Shown here piece after piece: positions 1 to 8,403 of a DNA stretch of 64,000 bases (its first letter is position 1; the number at the start of each line of letters is the position of its first letter). The notes under the pieces were generated by a model. It was not told the DNA's origin and searched no databases. It saw nothing but the letters and a program-made list of their open reading frames with translations. Source of the stretch: CAZVAR01 sp964625225. GTDB taxonomy: Bacteria > Pseudomonadota > Alphaproteobacteria > JAJUGE01. The stretch covers positions 1 to 64,000 of the forward strand of contig CAZVAR010000003.1 in NCBI GenBank assembly GCA_964625225.1, given 5' to 3'. The position numbers and the translations under genes were made by a program.

Positions 1-2118
1 GACCGCGACGGTGTGCGTACGCCGATGCAATGGTCGCCCGACCGTAATGGCGGCTTCAGCCGCGCCGACCCGGCCCAGCTCTACCTACCGGCCATCATGG
101 ATCCGATCTACGGCTATGGGGCCGTCAATGTCGAGGCACAGCAGCACAACGCCTCATCGCTGCTCAACTGGATGCGCCGGATGATCGGCGTGCGCCAGAT
201 GCACAAAGCCTTCGGCCGCGGCACGCTGACCTTCCTTTATCCCGGCAATCGGAAGGTGCTCGCTTACTTGCGCGAATATGAGGGCGAGACCATCCTGTGC
301 GTCAATAATCTCTCGCGCTCGGCGCAGGCCGTCGAGTTGAACCTCTCCGCCTATAAGGGCCGCGTGCCGATCGTGCTGCTCGGCCGCACCCGGTTCCCGC
401 CGATCGGCGACCTGCCCTACCTGCTGACGATGTCAGCCTACAGCTTCTACTGGTTCTTGCTTGCCGAGGAGGAGGCGGTGCCCCGCTGGCACGAGCCCAC
501 ACCGGAACCTCTGCCGGAACTGGTGACGCTGGTCATGCGGGACGGGTGGAAATCGGTCGCGACGGGTCGCGAGGCGGACGCGCTGTTCCGCTATGCGCTG
601 CCCAACTTCCTGCCTAAGCAGCGCTGGTTCGCGGCCAAGGGCACCAGCATCGCCGGCGTCGATCGGGGCAATTGCGCGATCCTGCACAGTTCCGTCGGCG
701 ACTATCTACTGATCGACCTCGAGGTCCGCCTATCGGACGGTGCGAAGCAGCGCTATTTCGTGCCGCTCGCCTACGTCGGAGACGAGCAGGCGCTGAGCCC
801 GTCCGCTCCGCTGCTGCCCTTCACCGTGGCCAGAGGGCGGCGCTTCCGTACGGTCGGACCGATCTATGATGCAGTCTTGAACGAGCGTTTCCCGCTGGCT
901 CTGATCGAAGCAATGCGCGGCAACGTCGAACTCGCCGCCTCCGACGGCGTGATCCGCTTCAGCGGTAGCGACGAGCTGCAGGAGATCGAACTGCCGCCCG
1001 ACGCCGCCGTACGCCGGATCGGCGTCGAGCAGAGCAACAGTTCGGTGATCGTCGGCGACAAGAGCGTGCTCAAGCTCTATCGCCGGGTCATCGAGGGACC
1101 GCATCCCGAGCTGGAGATGAGCCGGTTTCTATCCCGCGCCGGCTACACCAACACGCCGCCTTTCCTGGGTGCGATCGAGCATGTGGCCGCCGACGGAAGG
1201 ACGACCGCGCTCGGAATTTTGCACGGGTTCCTCTTCAACCAGGGTGACGGCTGGGCCTATACGCTGGACTACCTGGACCGCATGCTTGAGGATCGCGCCC
1301 TGCAGCAGACCGAGGTGCCGGGCACGGAAGAGCTCTATCCGGTCTATCTGGTCCAAGCCGCTACGCTCGGGCGGCGTACCGCCGAGTTGCATCGGGCGCT
1401 CTCGATCGAGACCGACGACCCCGCCTTCCGGCCGGAACCCATCCAGCCGGAGGACATGAAGGCGTGGCGCAGGAGCATCCGAGCCCAGGCGGAGATTACC
1501 CTGCGCATCCTCGAGAGCCGCATGGCGAGCCTGCCCGACGAGCCGCGGGAGCAGGCCGAGGCGCTGCTGGCCCGCCGGAACGACGTGCTGGCCCTGATCG
1601 AGGCGTTGGCCGGAAAGCCTGTCCGGGCGGCGAAAACCCGTCTCCACGGCGACTTCCATTTAGGCCAAGTCCTCGTGGTGAAAGACGATTTCTATATTCT
1701 CGATTTCGAAGGCGAGCCGGCGCGTCCGTTGGAGGAGCGGCGCGCCAAGTCGACGCCGCTCAAGGACGTGGCTGGCATGCTGCGCTCGTTCGACTATGCC
1801 GCCTGGGCCGCCATCATGCAGCTCGGCGAGCGGCAGCGGGACGCTATGGAGCGAGCGCTGCCCGACGCGATTGCCTGGCGGGATATAGCGAGCGCGGCTT
1901 TCCTGGATGCCTATCGCGAGACGATCGCGGACGCCGCGTGCTGGCCCGAGGATCCGGACGATGCGGCGCGGCTCATCAAGCTATTCCAGCTTGAGAAGGC
2001 GTTCTACGAGATCCGCTACGAAGCCGCGAACCGGCCGGCATGGCTGAGTATTCCCGTCAGAGGGGCACTCGCCGTGCTCGATGCGACAATTGAATCTGGA
2101 GACGCTGATGGCGCCTGA
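1..2118 (+). CDS. treS: Trehalose synthase / maltokinase fusion, 5'-truncated by window edge
   Basis: Open reading runs in from base 1, so the start codon lies outside. The visible 705 residues begin in the C-terminal part of a TreS (GH13) domain: RTPMQW near residue 6 and the VNVEAQ motif, then the beta-sandwich to about residue 165. A maltokinase (Pep2) domain follows from about residue 185, with KQRWFAAKG and a phosphotransferase loop HGDFHLGQ (about residue 548) followed by ILDFEGEP. By family knowledge TreS interconverts trehalose and maltose, and the kinase makes maltose-1-phosphate, the donor for GlgE. The fusion is common in Proteobacteria. Its stop overlaps the glgB start by 11 bp, so it is the upstream partner of the glg/tre operon. 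Start and N-terminal catalytic residues cannot be judged. Confidence 0.95.
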   Translation, partial: DRDGVRTPMQWSPDRNGGFSRADPAQLYLPAIMDPIYGYGAVNVEAQQHNASSLLNWMRRMIGVRQMHKAFGRGTLTFLYPGNRKVLAYLREYEGETILCVNNLSRSAQAVELNLSAYKGRVPIVLLGRTRFPPIGDLPYLLTMSAYSFYWFLLAEEEAVPRWHEPTPEPLPELVTLVMRDGWKSVATGREADALFRYALPNFLPKQRWFAAKGTSIAGVDRGNCAILHSSVGDYLLIDLEVRLSDGAKQRYFVPLAYVGDEQALSPSAPLLPFTVARGRRFRTVGPIYDAVLNERFPLALIEAMRGNVELAASDGVIRFSGSDELQEIELPPDAAVRRIGVEQSNSSVIVGDKSVLKLYRRVIEGPHPELEMSRFLSRAGYTNTPPFLGAIEHVAADGRTTALGILHGFLFNQGDGWAYTLDYLDRMLEDRALQQTEVPGTEELYPVYLVQAATLGRRTAELHRALSIETDDPAFRPEPIQPEDMKAWRRSIRAQAEITLRILESRMASLPDEPREQAEALLARRNDVLALIEALAGKPVRAAKTRLHGDFHLGQVLVVKDDFYILDFEGEPARPLEERRAKSTPLKDVAGMLRSFDYAAWAAIMQLGERQRDAMERALPDAIAWRDIASAAFLDAYRETIADAACWPEDPDDAARLIKLFQLEKAFYEIRYEAANRPAWLSIPVRGALAVLDATIESGDADGA

Positions 2119-4321
2119 CAGGATGGAGATCCCGAAGGATCTGGCGCCCGCGGTCGAGGCGCTGCTCCGGGCCGAGCAGAGCGATCCGTTCGCCCTGCTC
2201 GGCCCTCACGCGACGGCCCAGGAGATAGAAATCCGCACTTTTCAGCCCACCGCGACACGCGTCTGGGTGGTCGACGACACGGGCGCCGTGGTGACCGAAC
2301 TGCCACGGCTGCACCCGCACGGGTTCTTCGCCGGACCGACCGGACGACGCGAGCCCTTCCGCTATCGCCTGCGGCTGGAGACAGCGGCAGGAACCGAGGA
2401 GATCGAGGATCCCTACCGTTTCGACCCGATCCTCGGCGATCTCGACGTCTACCTGATCGCCGAAGGCCGCCACTTGCGCCTGTATGAAAAGCTCGGCGCT
2501 CATCCGACCAGCATGGACGGCGTGACCGGCACCACCTTCGCGGTCTGGGCGCCGAACGCACGACGGGTCAGCATGGTCGGCGACTTCAACGGCTGGGACG
2601 GGCGACGCCATCCGATGCGCTTCCGAGTGGAATGCGGTGTTTGGGAGATATTCATACCCGGAGTTACCCCTGGAGCTTGCTACAAGTTCGAGATCAAGGG
2701 CCGGCAGGGCGATCTGTTGCCGCTAAAGGCCGATCCCCTCGCCTTCTATGCCGAACGGCCGCCGCGCACGGCCTCGGTCGTGCATGGCCTGCCGCGCCAC
2801 GACTTCCAGGACGCGGATTGGATGCGTCGACGAGAGCACGCCCATTCGTGCCACGCGCCGATCGCCATCTACGAATGCCATCTCGGCTCCTGGATGCGGG
2901 TGCCCGAGGAGGGCGACCGCTATCTGACCTATCGCGAGCTTGCGGACCGGCTGATCCCCTATGTCAGGGACATGGGGTTCACGCATGTGGAACTGCTGCC
3001 GGTTTCGGAATTCCCGTTCGACGGTTCTTGGGGCTACCAGCCGATCGGCCTCTATGCCCCGACCAGCCGCTTCGGAACGCCGGAAGATTTCGCCGCCTTC
3101 GTCGATCATGCTCATAGCGAGGGGATTGGCGTGCTGCTCGATTGGGTGCCGGGCCACTTCCCGACCGACTCACATGGGCTCGGCCTGTTCGACGGGACGC
3201 ATCTCTACGAGCATTCCGACCCGCGCCAGGGTTTCCACCAAGACTGGAACACTCTGATCTACAATTACGGACGCAATGAGGTACTCAATTTCCTACACGC
3301 CAACGCATTATTTTGGTTAGACCAGTATCATATCGACGGACTACGAGTCGATGCCGTCGCCTCGATGCTCTATCTCGACTACAGCCGAGCACCTGACGCA
3401 TGGGTGCCGAACAAGTATGGCGGACGGGAAAACCTGGAGGCCGTCGAATTCCTGAAGCGGCTGAACGAGTTGGTGTTTGGCGAGCATCCGGGCGCAACCA
3501 CGATTGCCGAAGAATCGACGGCATGGCCGAGTGTATCACGACCAACCTGGCTCGGTGGACTCGGCTTTGGCTTCAAATGGAACATGGGATGGATGCATGA
3601 CACTCTCCGGTTCATGAGTAAGGATCCAATTCACCGCAAATACCATCATCACGATATGACTTTTGGCCTACTCTATGCCTTCAGTGAGAACTTTATTCTG
3701 CCGTTGTCCCACGACGAGGTGGTACACGGCAAGGGCTCGCTGATCGCCAAGATGCCCGGTGACGACTGGCAGAAAGCGGCCAACTTGCGCGCCTATTTCG
3801 GCTATATGTGGGGACACCCTGGCAAGAAGCTCCTGTTCATGGGTGGCGAGTTCGGGCAGCGGCGCGAGTGGAATCATGACACCGGCCTGGACTGGCATTT
3901 GCTCGACGACCCGCGGCACCGGGGCATTCAGACGCTGGTACGCGACCTCAACCAGCTTTATCGCAACACGCCGGCACTCCATCAGCATGACTGCGATCCG
4001 GAGGGTTTCGAGTGGATCGAGGCCAATGATTCGGACAACAGCGTGCTTGCCTTCCTGCGCCGGGGGTTCGATCGCGAACGGTATGTCCTTGTCGTATCGA
4101 ACTTCACACCGGTGCCGCGCCACGGATACCGCGTCGGTGTGCCGGCGCCCGGCTATTACCGCGAGCGGATCAACAGCGATGCGGAAATCTATGGCGGCGG
4201 GAACATCGGGAATGCCGGCGGTGTTGAAGCGGAGCCGGTAGCATGGCATGGGCGGCCCTGTTCGCTCAGCCTCACGCTGCCGCCGCTTGCGACCCTGATC
4301 CTCGAACGCCAACCGAACTGA
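2108..4321 (+). CDS. glgB: 1,4-alpha-glucan branching enzyme GlgB
   Basis: 737 aa, normal for GlgB (about 730). An N-terminal early-set domain is followed by a CBM48 module (FAVWAPNARRVS, about residue 143) and a GH13 barrel. Catalytic sites are intact: nucleophile Asp in GLRVDAVAS (about 411), acid/base Glu in IAEEST (about 466), and Asp in LSHDEVVHG (about 533). It makes alpha-1,6 branches in glycogen. ATG at 2108 was chosen because GGAGA lies 5 nt upstream at 2098-2102; an upstream in-frame ATG at 2081 has no such site. It overlaps treS by 11 bp, and glgX starts 7 nt after its stop. Confidence 0.97.
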   Translation: MAPDRMEIPKDLAPAVEALLRAEQSDPFALLGPHATAQEIEIRTFQPTATRVWVVDDTGAVVTELPRLHPHGFFAGPTGRREPFRYRLRLETAAGTEEIEDPYRFDPILGDLDVYLIAEGRHLRLYEKLGAHPTSMDGVTGTTFAVWAPNARRVSMVGDFNGWDGRRHPMRFRVECGVWEIFIPGVTPGACYKFEIKGRQGDLLPLKADPLAFYAERPPRTASVVHGLPRHDFQDADWMRRREHAHSCHAPIAIYECHLGSWMRVPEEGDRYLTYRELADRLIPYVRDMGFTHVELLPVSEFPFDGSWGYQPIGLYAPTSRFGTPEDFAAFVDHAHSEGIGVLLDWVPGHFPTDSHGLGLFDGTHLYEHSDPRQGFHQDWNTLIYNYGRNEVLNFLHANALFWLDQYHIDGLRVDAVASMLYLDYSRAPDAWVPNKYGGRENLEAVEFLKRLNELVFGEHPGATTIAEESTAWPSVSRPTWLGGLGFGFKWNMGWMHDTLRFMSKDPIHRKYHHHDMTFGLLYAFSENFILPLSHDEVVHGKGSLIAKMPGDDWQKAANLRAYFGYMWGHPGKKLLFMGGEFGQRREWNHDTGLDWHLLDDPRHRGIQTLVRDLNQLYRNTPALHQHDCDPEGFEWIEANDSDNSVLAFLRRGFDRERYVLVVSNFTPVPRHGYRVGVPAPGYYRERINSDAEIYGGGNIGNAGGVEAEPVAWHGRPCSLSLTLPPLATLILERQPN

Positions 4322-4328
4322 CCCTCCG

Positions 4329-5972
4329 ATGCCGTCCAATCCGACGCCGGTGCTGCCCGGTAGCCCCTATCCACTCGGCGCAACTTGGGACGGGAACGGG
4401 GTCAATTTCGCTTTGTTCTCGGCACATGCATCCAAGGTCGAGCTGTGCCTGTTCAGCAATGACGGCCGGCGCGAGCTCGAGCGCATTGTCCTTCCGGAGT
4501 ATACGGACGAGGTCTGGCATGGCTATTTGCCCGATGTTCGGCCCGGCCAGCTCTACGGTTATCGCGTGCACGGGCGCTATGAGCCCCGCCAGGGTCACCG
4601 CTTCAACCCGAACAAGCTGCTGCTGGACCCCTATGCTCGCGAGCTCGTCGGCCCGTTACGCTGGACCGACGCGCATTTCGGGTACCGTCTGAACAGCCCG
4701 CGCGCCGACCTGTCGTTCGATCGCCGTGACAATCATCATGGCATGCCGAAATGCCGTGTCGTCGACCCCGCCTTTACCTGGGGCGATGACCGACCGCCGC
4801 GCACACCGTGGAGCGACACGGTCATCTACGAGATGCACGTGCGCGGTATGACCAAGCTACACCCGGCAATACCGGAGCGGCTCCGCGGCACCTTCGCCGG
4901 CCTGGCGCATCCCGCCGCCATCGAGCATCTGGTCCGCCTCGGCATCACCGCGGTACAGCTCATGCCGATCCACGCCTTCGTCGACGACCGTTACCTGATC
5001 GAGAAGGGCCTGCGGAACTACTGGGGCTATAATACGATCGGCTTCTTCGCAGTCGAGCCGCGTTATCTCGCCTCCGGGAGCGTCGTCGAGTTCAAGACGC
5101 TGGTCCGCCGCCTGCACCAGGCTGGGATCGAGGTGATCCTTGACGTGGTCTACAACCACACCGCCGAAGGAAACGAGCGCGGCCCTACCCTCTCCTTCCG
5201 CGGCATCGATAATTCCAGTTACTACCGACTGCTACCCGACGATTCCCGCTACTACATCGACGAGACCGGCACCGGCAACACGCTGAACCTGATCCATCCG
5301 CGCGTGTTGCAGATGGTGACTGACAGCCTCCGCTATTGGGTCGAGGTCATGCACGTTGACGGCTTCCGCTTCGACCTCGCCGCGACGCTCGGCCGCGAAA
5401 CCTACGGGTTCGACCCGAACAGCGGGTTCCTCGACACTGTCCGACAGGACCCGGTGTTGAACCGGGTCAAGCTGATTGCCGAACCCTGGGATATCGGACC
5501 CGGCGGTTACCAGGTCGGAAACTTCCCGCCGGGCTGGGCCGAGCTGAATGATCGCTTCCGTGACGGTTCACGCCGCTACTGGAAGGGTGACGATGGCATG
5601 CTGCCGGAGCTGGCGGCCCGAATGATGGCCTCCGCCGACCTGTTCGACCGCCGCGGCCGGCGCCCGTGGACGAGCGTCAACAAGATCACCTCGCACGACG
5701 GCTTCACCCTGACCGACTGGGCCTCGTACAACGAGAAGCACAACGAGGCGAACGGCGAGGATAATCAGGACGGTCACAACGCCAATTTCTCCTGGAATCA
5801 TGGCGTCGAAGGGCCGACCGACGATCCGGAAATCGTCGCTCTGCGCGAGCGTCAGAAGCGCAACATGCTGGCAACGCTGTTCCTTGCGCAGGGCACACCG
5901 CTGATGCTGATGGGCGACGAAATCGGCCGCACGCAGCACGGCAACAACAATGCCTACTGCCAGGACAATTAG
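4329..5972 (+). CDS. glgX: Glycogen debranching enzyme GlgX, cut short by an in-frame amber codon
   Basis: 547 residues before a TAG at 5970-5972. A CBM48 domain (NGVNFALFSAHAS) precedes a GH13 barrel with nucleophile Asp in DGFRFDLAA (about 344), Glu in IAEPWDIG (about 382) and Asp in TSHDGFT (about 455), so all catalytic residues lie before the stop. The TAG replaces the Glu expected in the family motif AYCQDNE-ISW. The same frame stays open to 6566 and encodes a good GlgX C-terminal domain, giving about 745 residues if read through. A single G-to-T change would explain it. The gene may be a recent nonsense mutant, a sequencing error or a read-through case. It debranches alpha-1,6 limits of glycogen. 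Confidence 0.9.
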   Translation: MPSNPTPVLPGSPYPLGATWDGNGVNFALFSAHASKVELCLFSNDGRRELERIVLPEYTDEVWHGYLPDVRPGQLYGYRVHGRYEPRQGHRFNPNKLLLDPYARELVGPLRWTDAHFGYRLNSPRADLSFDRRDNHHGMPKCRVVDPAFTWGDDRPPRTPWSDTVIYEMHVRGMTKLHPAIPERLRGTFAGLAHPAAIEHLVRLGITAVQLMPIHAFVDDRYLIEKGLRNYWGYNTIGFFAVEPRYLASGSVVEFKTLVRRLHQAGIEVILDVVYNHTAEGNERGPTLSFRGIDNSSYYRLLPDDSRYYIDETGTGNTLNLIHPRVLQMVTDSLRYWVEVMHVDGFRFDLAATLGRETYGFDPNSGFLDTVRQDPVLNRVKLIAEPWDIGPGGYQVGNFPPGWAELNDRFRDGSRRYWKGDDGMLPELAARMMASADLFDRRGRRPWTSVNKITSHDGFTLTDWASYNEKHNEANGEDNQDGHNANFSWNHGVEGPTDDPEIVALRERQKRNMLATLFLAQGTPLMLMGDEIGRTQHGNNNAYCQDN

Positions 5973-6566
5973 ATCTCCTGGGTGAAGTGGGATTCCGTCT
6001 CCGAACGCGACGCCGCGCTGCTCGCATTCACGCAGCGGCTGCTCGCCCTGCGCAGAACACACAGCGCTTTGCGATACGCGCGCTGGCGTCACGGCACCGT
6101 TTCACCGGTGAATGGCCTGAAGGACGTGGCCTGGTACGCCCCGGACGGCGAGGAGATGACTCCCGAGCAGTGGCAGGACCCGATCGCCAAATGTTTCGGC
6201 TTCGTGCTGAACGGCGAGGGCAGCGAGACACCGGACCCCCAGCTCCCGGGAGACTACGACATTCTGATGACGGTGATGAACGCCTCTCACGAACGAGTGC
6301 CCTTCAGCCTGCCGACGCTGCTCGAGAACACCGGTTGGCGCCTGATGGTAGACACCGCCATGGAAGAAAACGAGCTGCTCGCGGAAGGCCGCATCATCGC
6401 GCAGTACGACGTGCCGGCCCGTTCCCTACAGGTGTTCCGTCTGGTGGACGCCACCGCCGACGAGCGGGCTGCCGGCATGATCGGCCATCCGCCGCCAGGC
6501 ACGCCGCTGCAGTCGCAGCCGGAAACGCCGGAAGCGCCACCGGCCCCGGATGCAATTGGAGACTGA
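5973..6566 (+). pseudogene. glgX: GlgX C-terminal domain, separated from its gene by the amber codon
   Basis: In frame with the upstream glgX piece immediately after TAG 5970-5972. It begins ISWVKWD and continues through the GlgX C-terminal beta-domain (WLAPDG-like WYAPDGEEM, CFGFVLNG), ending in a Pro-rich tail. A GTG at 5982 could start it, but no ribosome site is seen. A C-terminal domain alone would have no catalytic residues. It shows no other lesion, which points to a very recent mutation or an error in the sequence rather than an old pseudogene. It overlaps the alternative ATG (6550) of treZ but ends 4 nt before the chosen treZ start. Confidence 0.8.
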
Positions 6567-6570
6567 GGCC

Positions 6571-8403
6571 GTGGCAGGAACCTTCGCCCATTCGATGCCC
6601 TGGGGCGCGGAAATCCAACGCGATGGCCGAACCCGTTTCCGCTTATGGGCAGCCACACAGCCTCAGCTCGCCGTCGCATTGGATGACGGTCCGCCCCGAT
6701 CAATGGAAGCGGTCGGTTCCGGCTGGCACGAGCTGACCACGGATCAGGCGCCCCCCGGCACGCACTATCTGTACGTCCTCGGCGATGGCACGCGGGTACC
6801 CGATCCCGCCTCGCGCTGGCAACCGAATGACGTGTTCGGGCCAAGCGTCGTAGTCGATCCGAGAGCATATCGCTGGCAGAACCCCGATTGGAAGGGCCGA
6901 CCCTGGGAAGAGGCGATCTGGTACGAACTTCACGTCGGCGCCTATACCGCCGAGGGCACGTTCGATGCACTCCGGCGTAAGCTGGACTATCTCGCCGACC
7001 TCGGGGTCACGGCGGTCGAGTTGATGCCGATCGCGGAATTTCCGGGACAGCGCAATTGGGGCTATGACGGCGTCCAATTCTATGCGCCGGAGGCGATTTA
7101 CGGCAAACCCGACGACCTCAAACGACTGATCGACGAGGCCCACGGCCGCGGTCTGATGGTCTTTCTTGACGTGGTCTACAATCATTTCGGACCGCAAGGG
7201 AACTTTCTGTCTGCATACGCACCGGATTTCTTCACCGCCGACGCGCATACTCCCTGGGGAAATGCGATCAACTATGCATTGCAACCCGTACGCGACTTCG
7301 CGATCCATAATGCATTGTACTGGCTCCAGGAATATCGCTTCGACGGGCTGCGTCTCGATGCCGTCGATCACATCGTGGACCGGGGTGAGGAGCATCTGCT
7401 GAAGGAACTCGCCCGAACTGTCCGGGAAACCGTCGATCCCGACCGGCACGTTCATCTGGTAATCGAGAACGGGGACAATCTCGCGCATCTGCTAGAGCGC
7501 GATACCGATGGTCGATCAATATATTACGACGCACAGTGGAATGATGATATCCATCATTGCTACCATGTACTCCTGACCGGAGATACTGGCGGTTACTACA
7601 TCGATTATGCTGAGGATACGATCGACCGGCTCGGCCGCGCTCTCTGTACCGGATTCGTATATCAAGGTGACAGTTCAGTCTACCAAGGCGGGCGAGTACG
7701 AGGCGAGAAGAGCGCCCACCTGCCACTGACCGCCTTTGTCAGTTTCCTTCAGAATCACGATCAGGTCGGCAATCGTGCCTTCGGTGAACGAATTGCGGAC
7801 ATTGCGCCGCGTGAGGCCGTGCAGGCCGCGATGGCCGTCAACCTGCTGGCGCCCCAGATTCCATTGCTGTTCATGGGTGAAGAATGGGGGGCCGTGCAGC
7901 CGTTCTACTTCTTCACGGACTTTCACGACGAGTTGGCAGTCGCTGTCCGCGAAGGGCGCCGGCGCGAGTTTGCGCGCTTTCCACAATTCGCCGATCCGGA
8001 GGCGCTGGCAAAGATTCCGGACCCGAATGCGCTTTCAACCTTCGAGGCATCCCGGCTCGACTGGTCGGCGGTCGCGCTGCCTTCCGGCAAGGAGTGGCAC
8101 GCCTTTACCCGCGAGCTCCTGCGACTTCGCCAGAGCATCATCGTGCCGCGACTCCGTGGCATGTCCGGTTATTCGGGCGAAGGCGAAATCCATGATCGGG
8201 CGGCCTTGCGCGTCTCCTGGCTCATGGGCGACCAGAGCCAACTCACCGTCTTTGCGAATCTCGGCGATCGTCAGTGCGAGGAAATGCCCCTTCCCGATGG
8301 CGACCTCATCTTCGAGTCCAAGCCCGGCGCGTTCGATGCGGAGATTGTCAACGGGCGGCTGCCGGCATGGTCTGCGTTCTGGTTCCTTCGGCTCCCAACA
8401 TGA
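6571..8403 (+). CDS. treZ: Malto-oligosyltrehalose trehalohydrolase TreZ (first copy)
   Basis: 610 aa. CBM48-like N-terminus (RFRLWAATQP), then a GH13 barrel with the TreZ signature NWGYDGV (about residue 162). Catalytic candidates are Asp in GLRLDAVDH (about 263), Glu in LVIENGDN (about 297) and Asp in QNHDQVGNR (about 395). It releases trehalose from the maltooligosyl-trehalose made by TreY, encoded two genes downstream. GTG at 6571 was chosen because GGAG at 6558-6561 is 9 nt upstream; an ATG at 6550 inside glgX lacks a site. Its stop overlaps the malQ start as ATGA. Confidence 0.95.
   Translation: MAGTFAHSMPWGAEIQRDGRTRFRLWAATQPQLAVALDDGPPRSMEAVGSGWHELTTDQAPPGTHYLYVLGDGTRVPDPASRWQPNDVFGPSVVVDPRAYRWQNPDWKGRPWEEAIWYELHVGAYTAEGTFDALRRKLDYLADLGVTAVELMPIAEFPGQRNWGYDGVQFYAPEAIYGKPDDLKRLIDEAHGRGLMVFLDVVYNHFGPQGNFLSAYAPDFFTADAHTPWGNAINYALQPVRDFAIHNALYWLQEYRFDGLRLDAVDHIVDRGEEHLLKELARTVRETVDPDRHVHLVIENGDNLAHLLERDTDGRSIYYDAQWNDDIHHCYHVLLTGDTGGYYIDYAEDTIDRLGRALCTGFVYQGDSSVYQGGRVRGEKSAHLPLTAFVSFLQNHDQVGNRAFGERIADIAPREAVQAAMAVNLLAPQIPLLFMGEEWGAVQPFYFFTDFHDELAVAVREGRRREFARFPQFADPEALAKIPDPNALSTFEASRLDWSAVALPSGKEWHAFTRELLRLRQSIIVPRLRGMSGYSGEGEIHDRAALRVSWLMGDQSQLTVFANLGDRQCEEMPLPDGDLIFESKPGAFDAEIVNGRLPAWSAFWFLRLPT

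Noticed and set aside
5970..5972. Amber codon read as pyrrolysine or other recoding in glgX
   Set aside because: No stem-loop or Pyl context was recognised, and GlgX is not a known recoded protein; Glu-to-stop by one base change is simpler.
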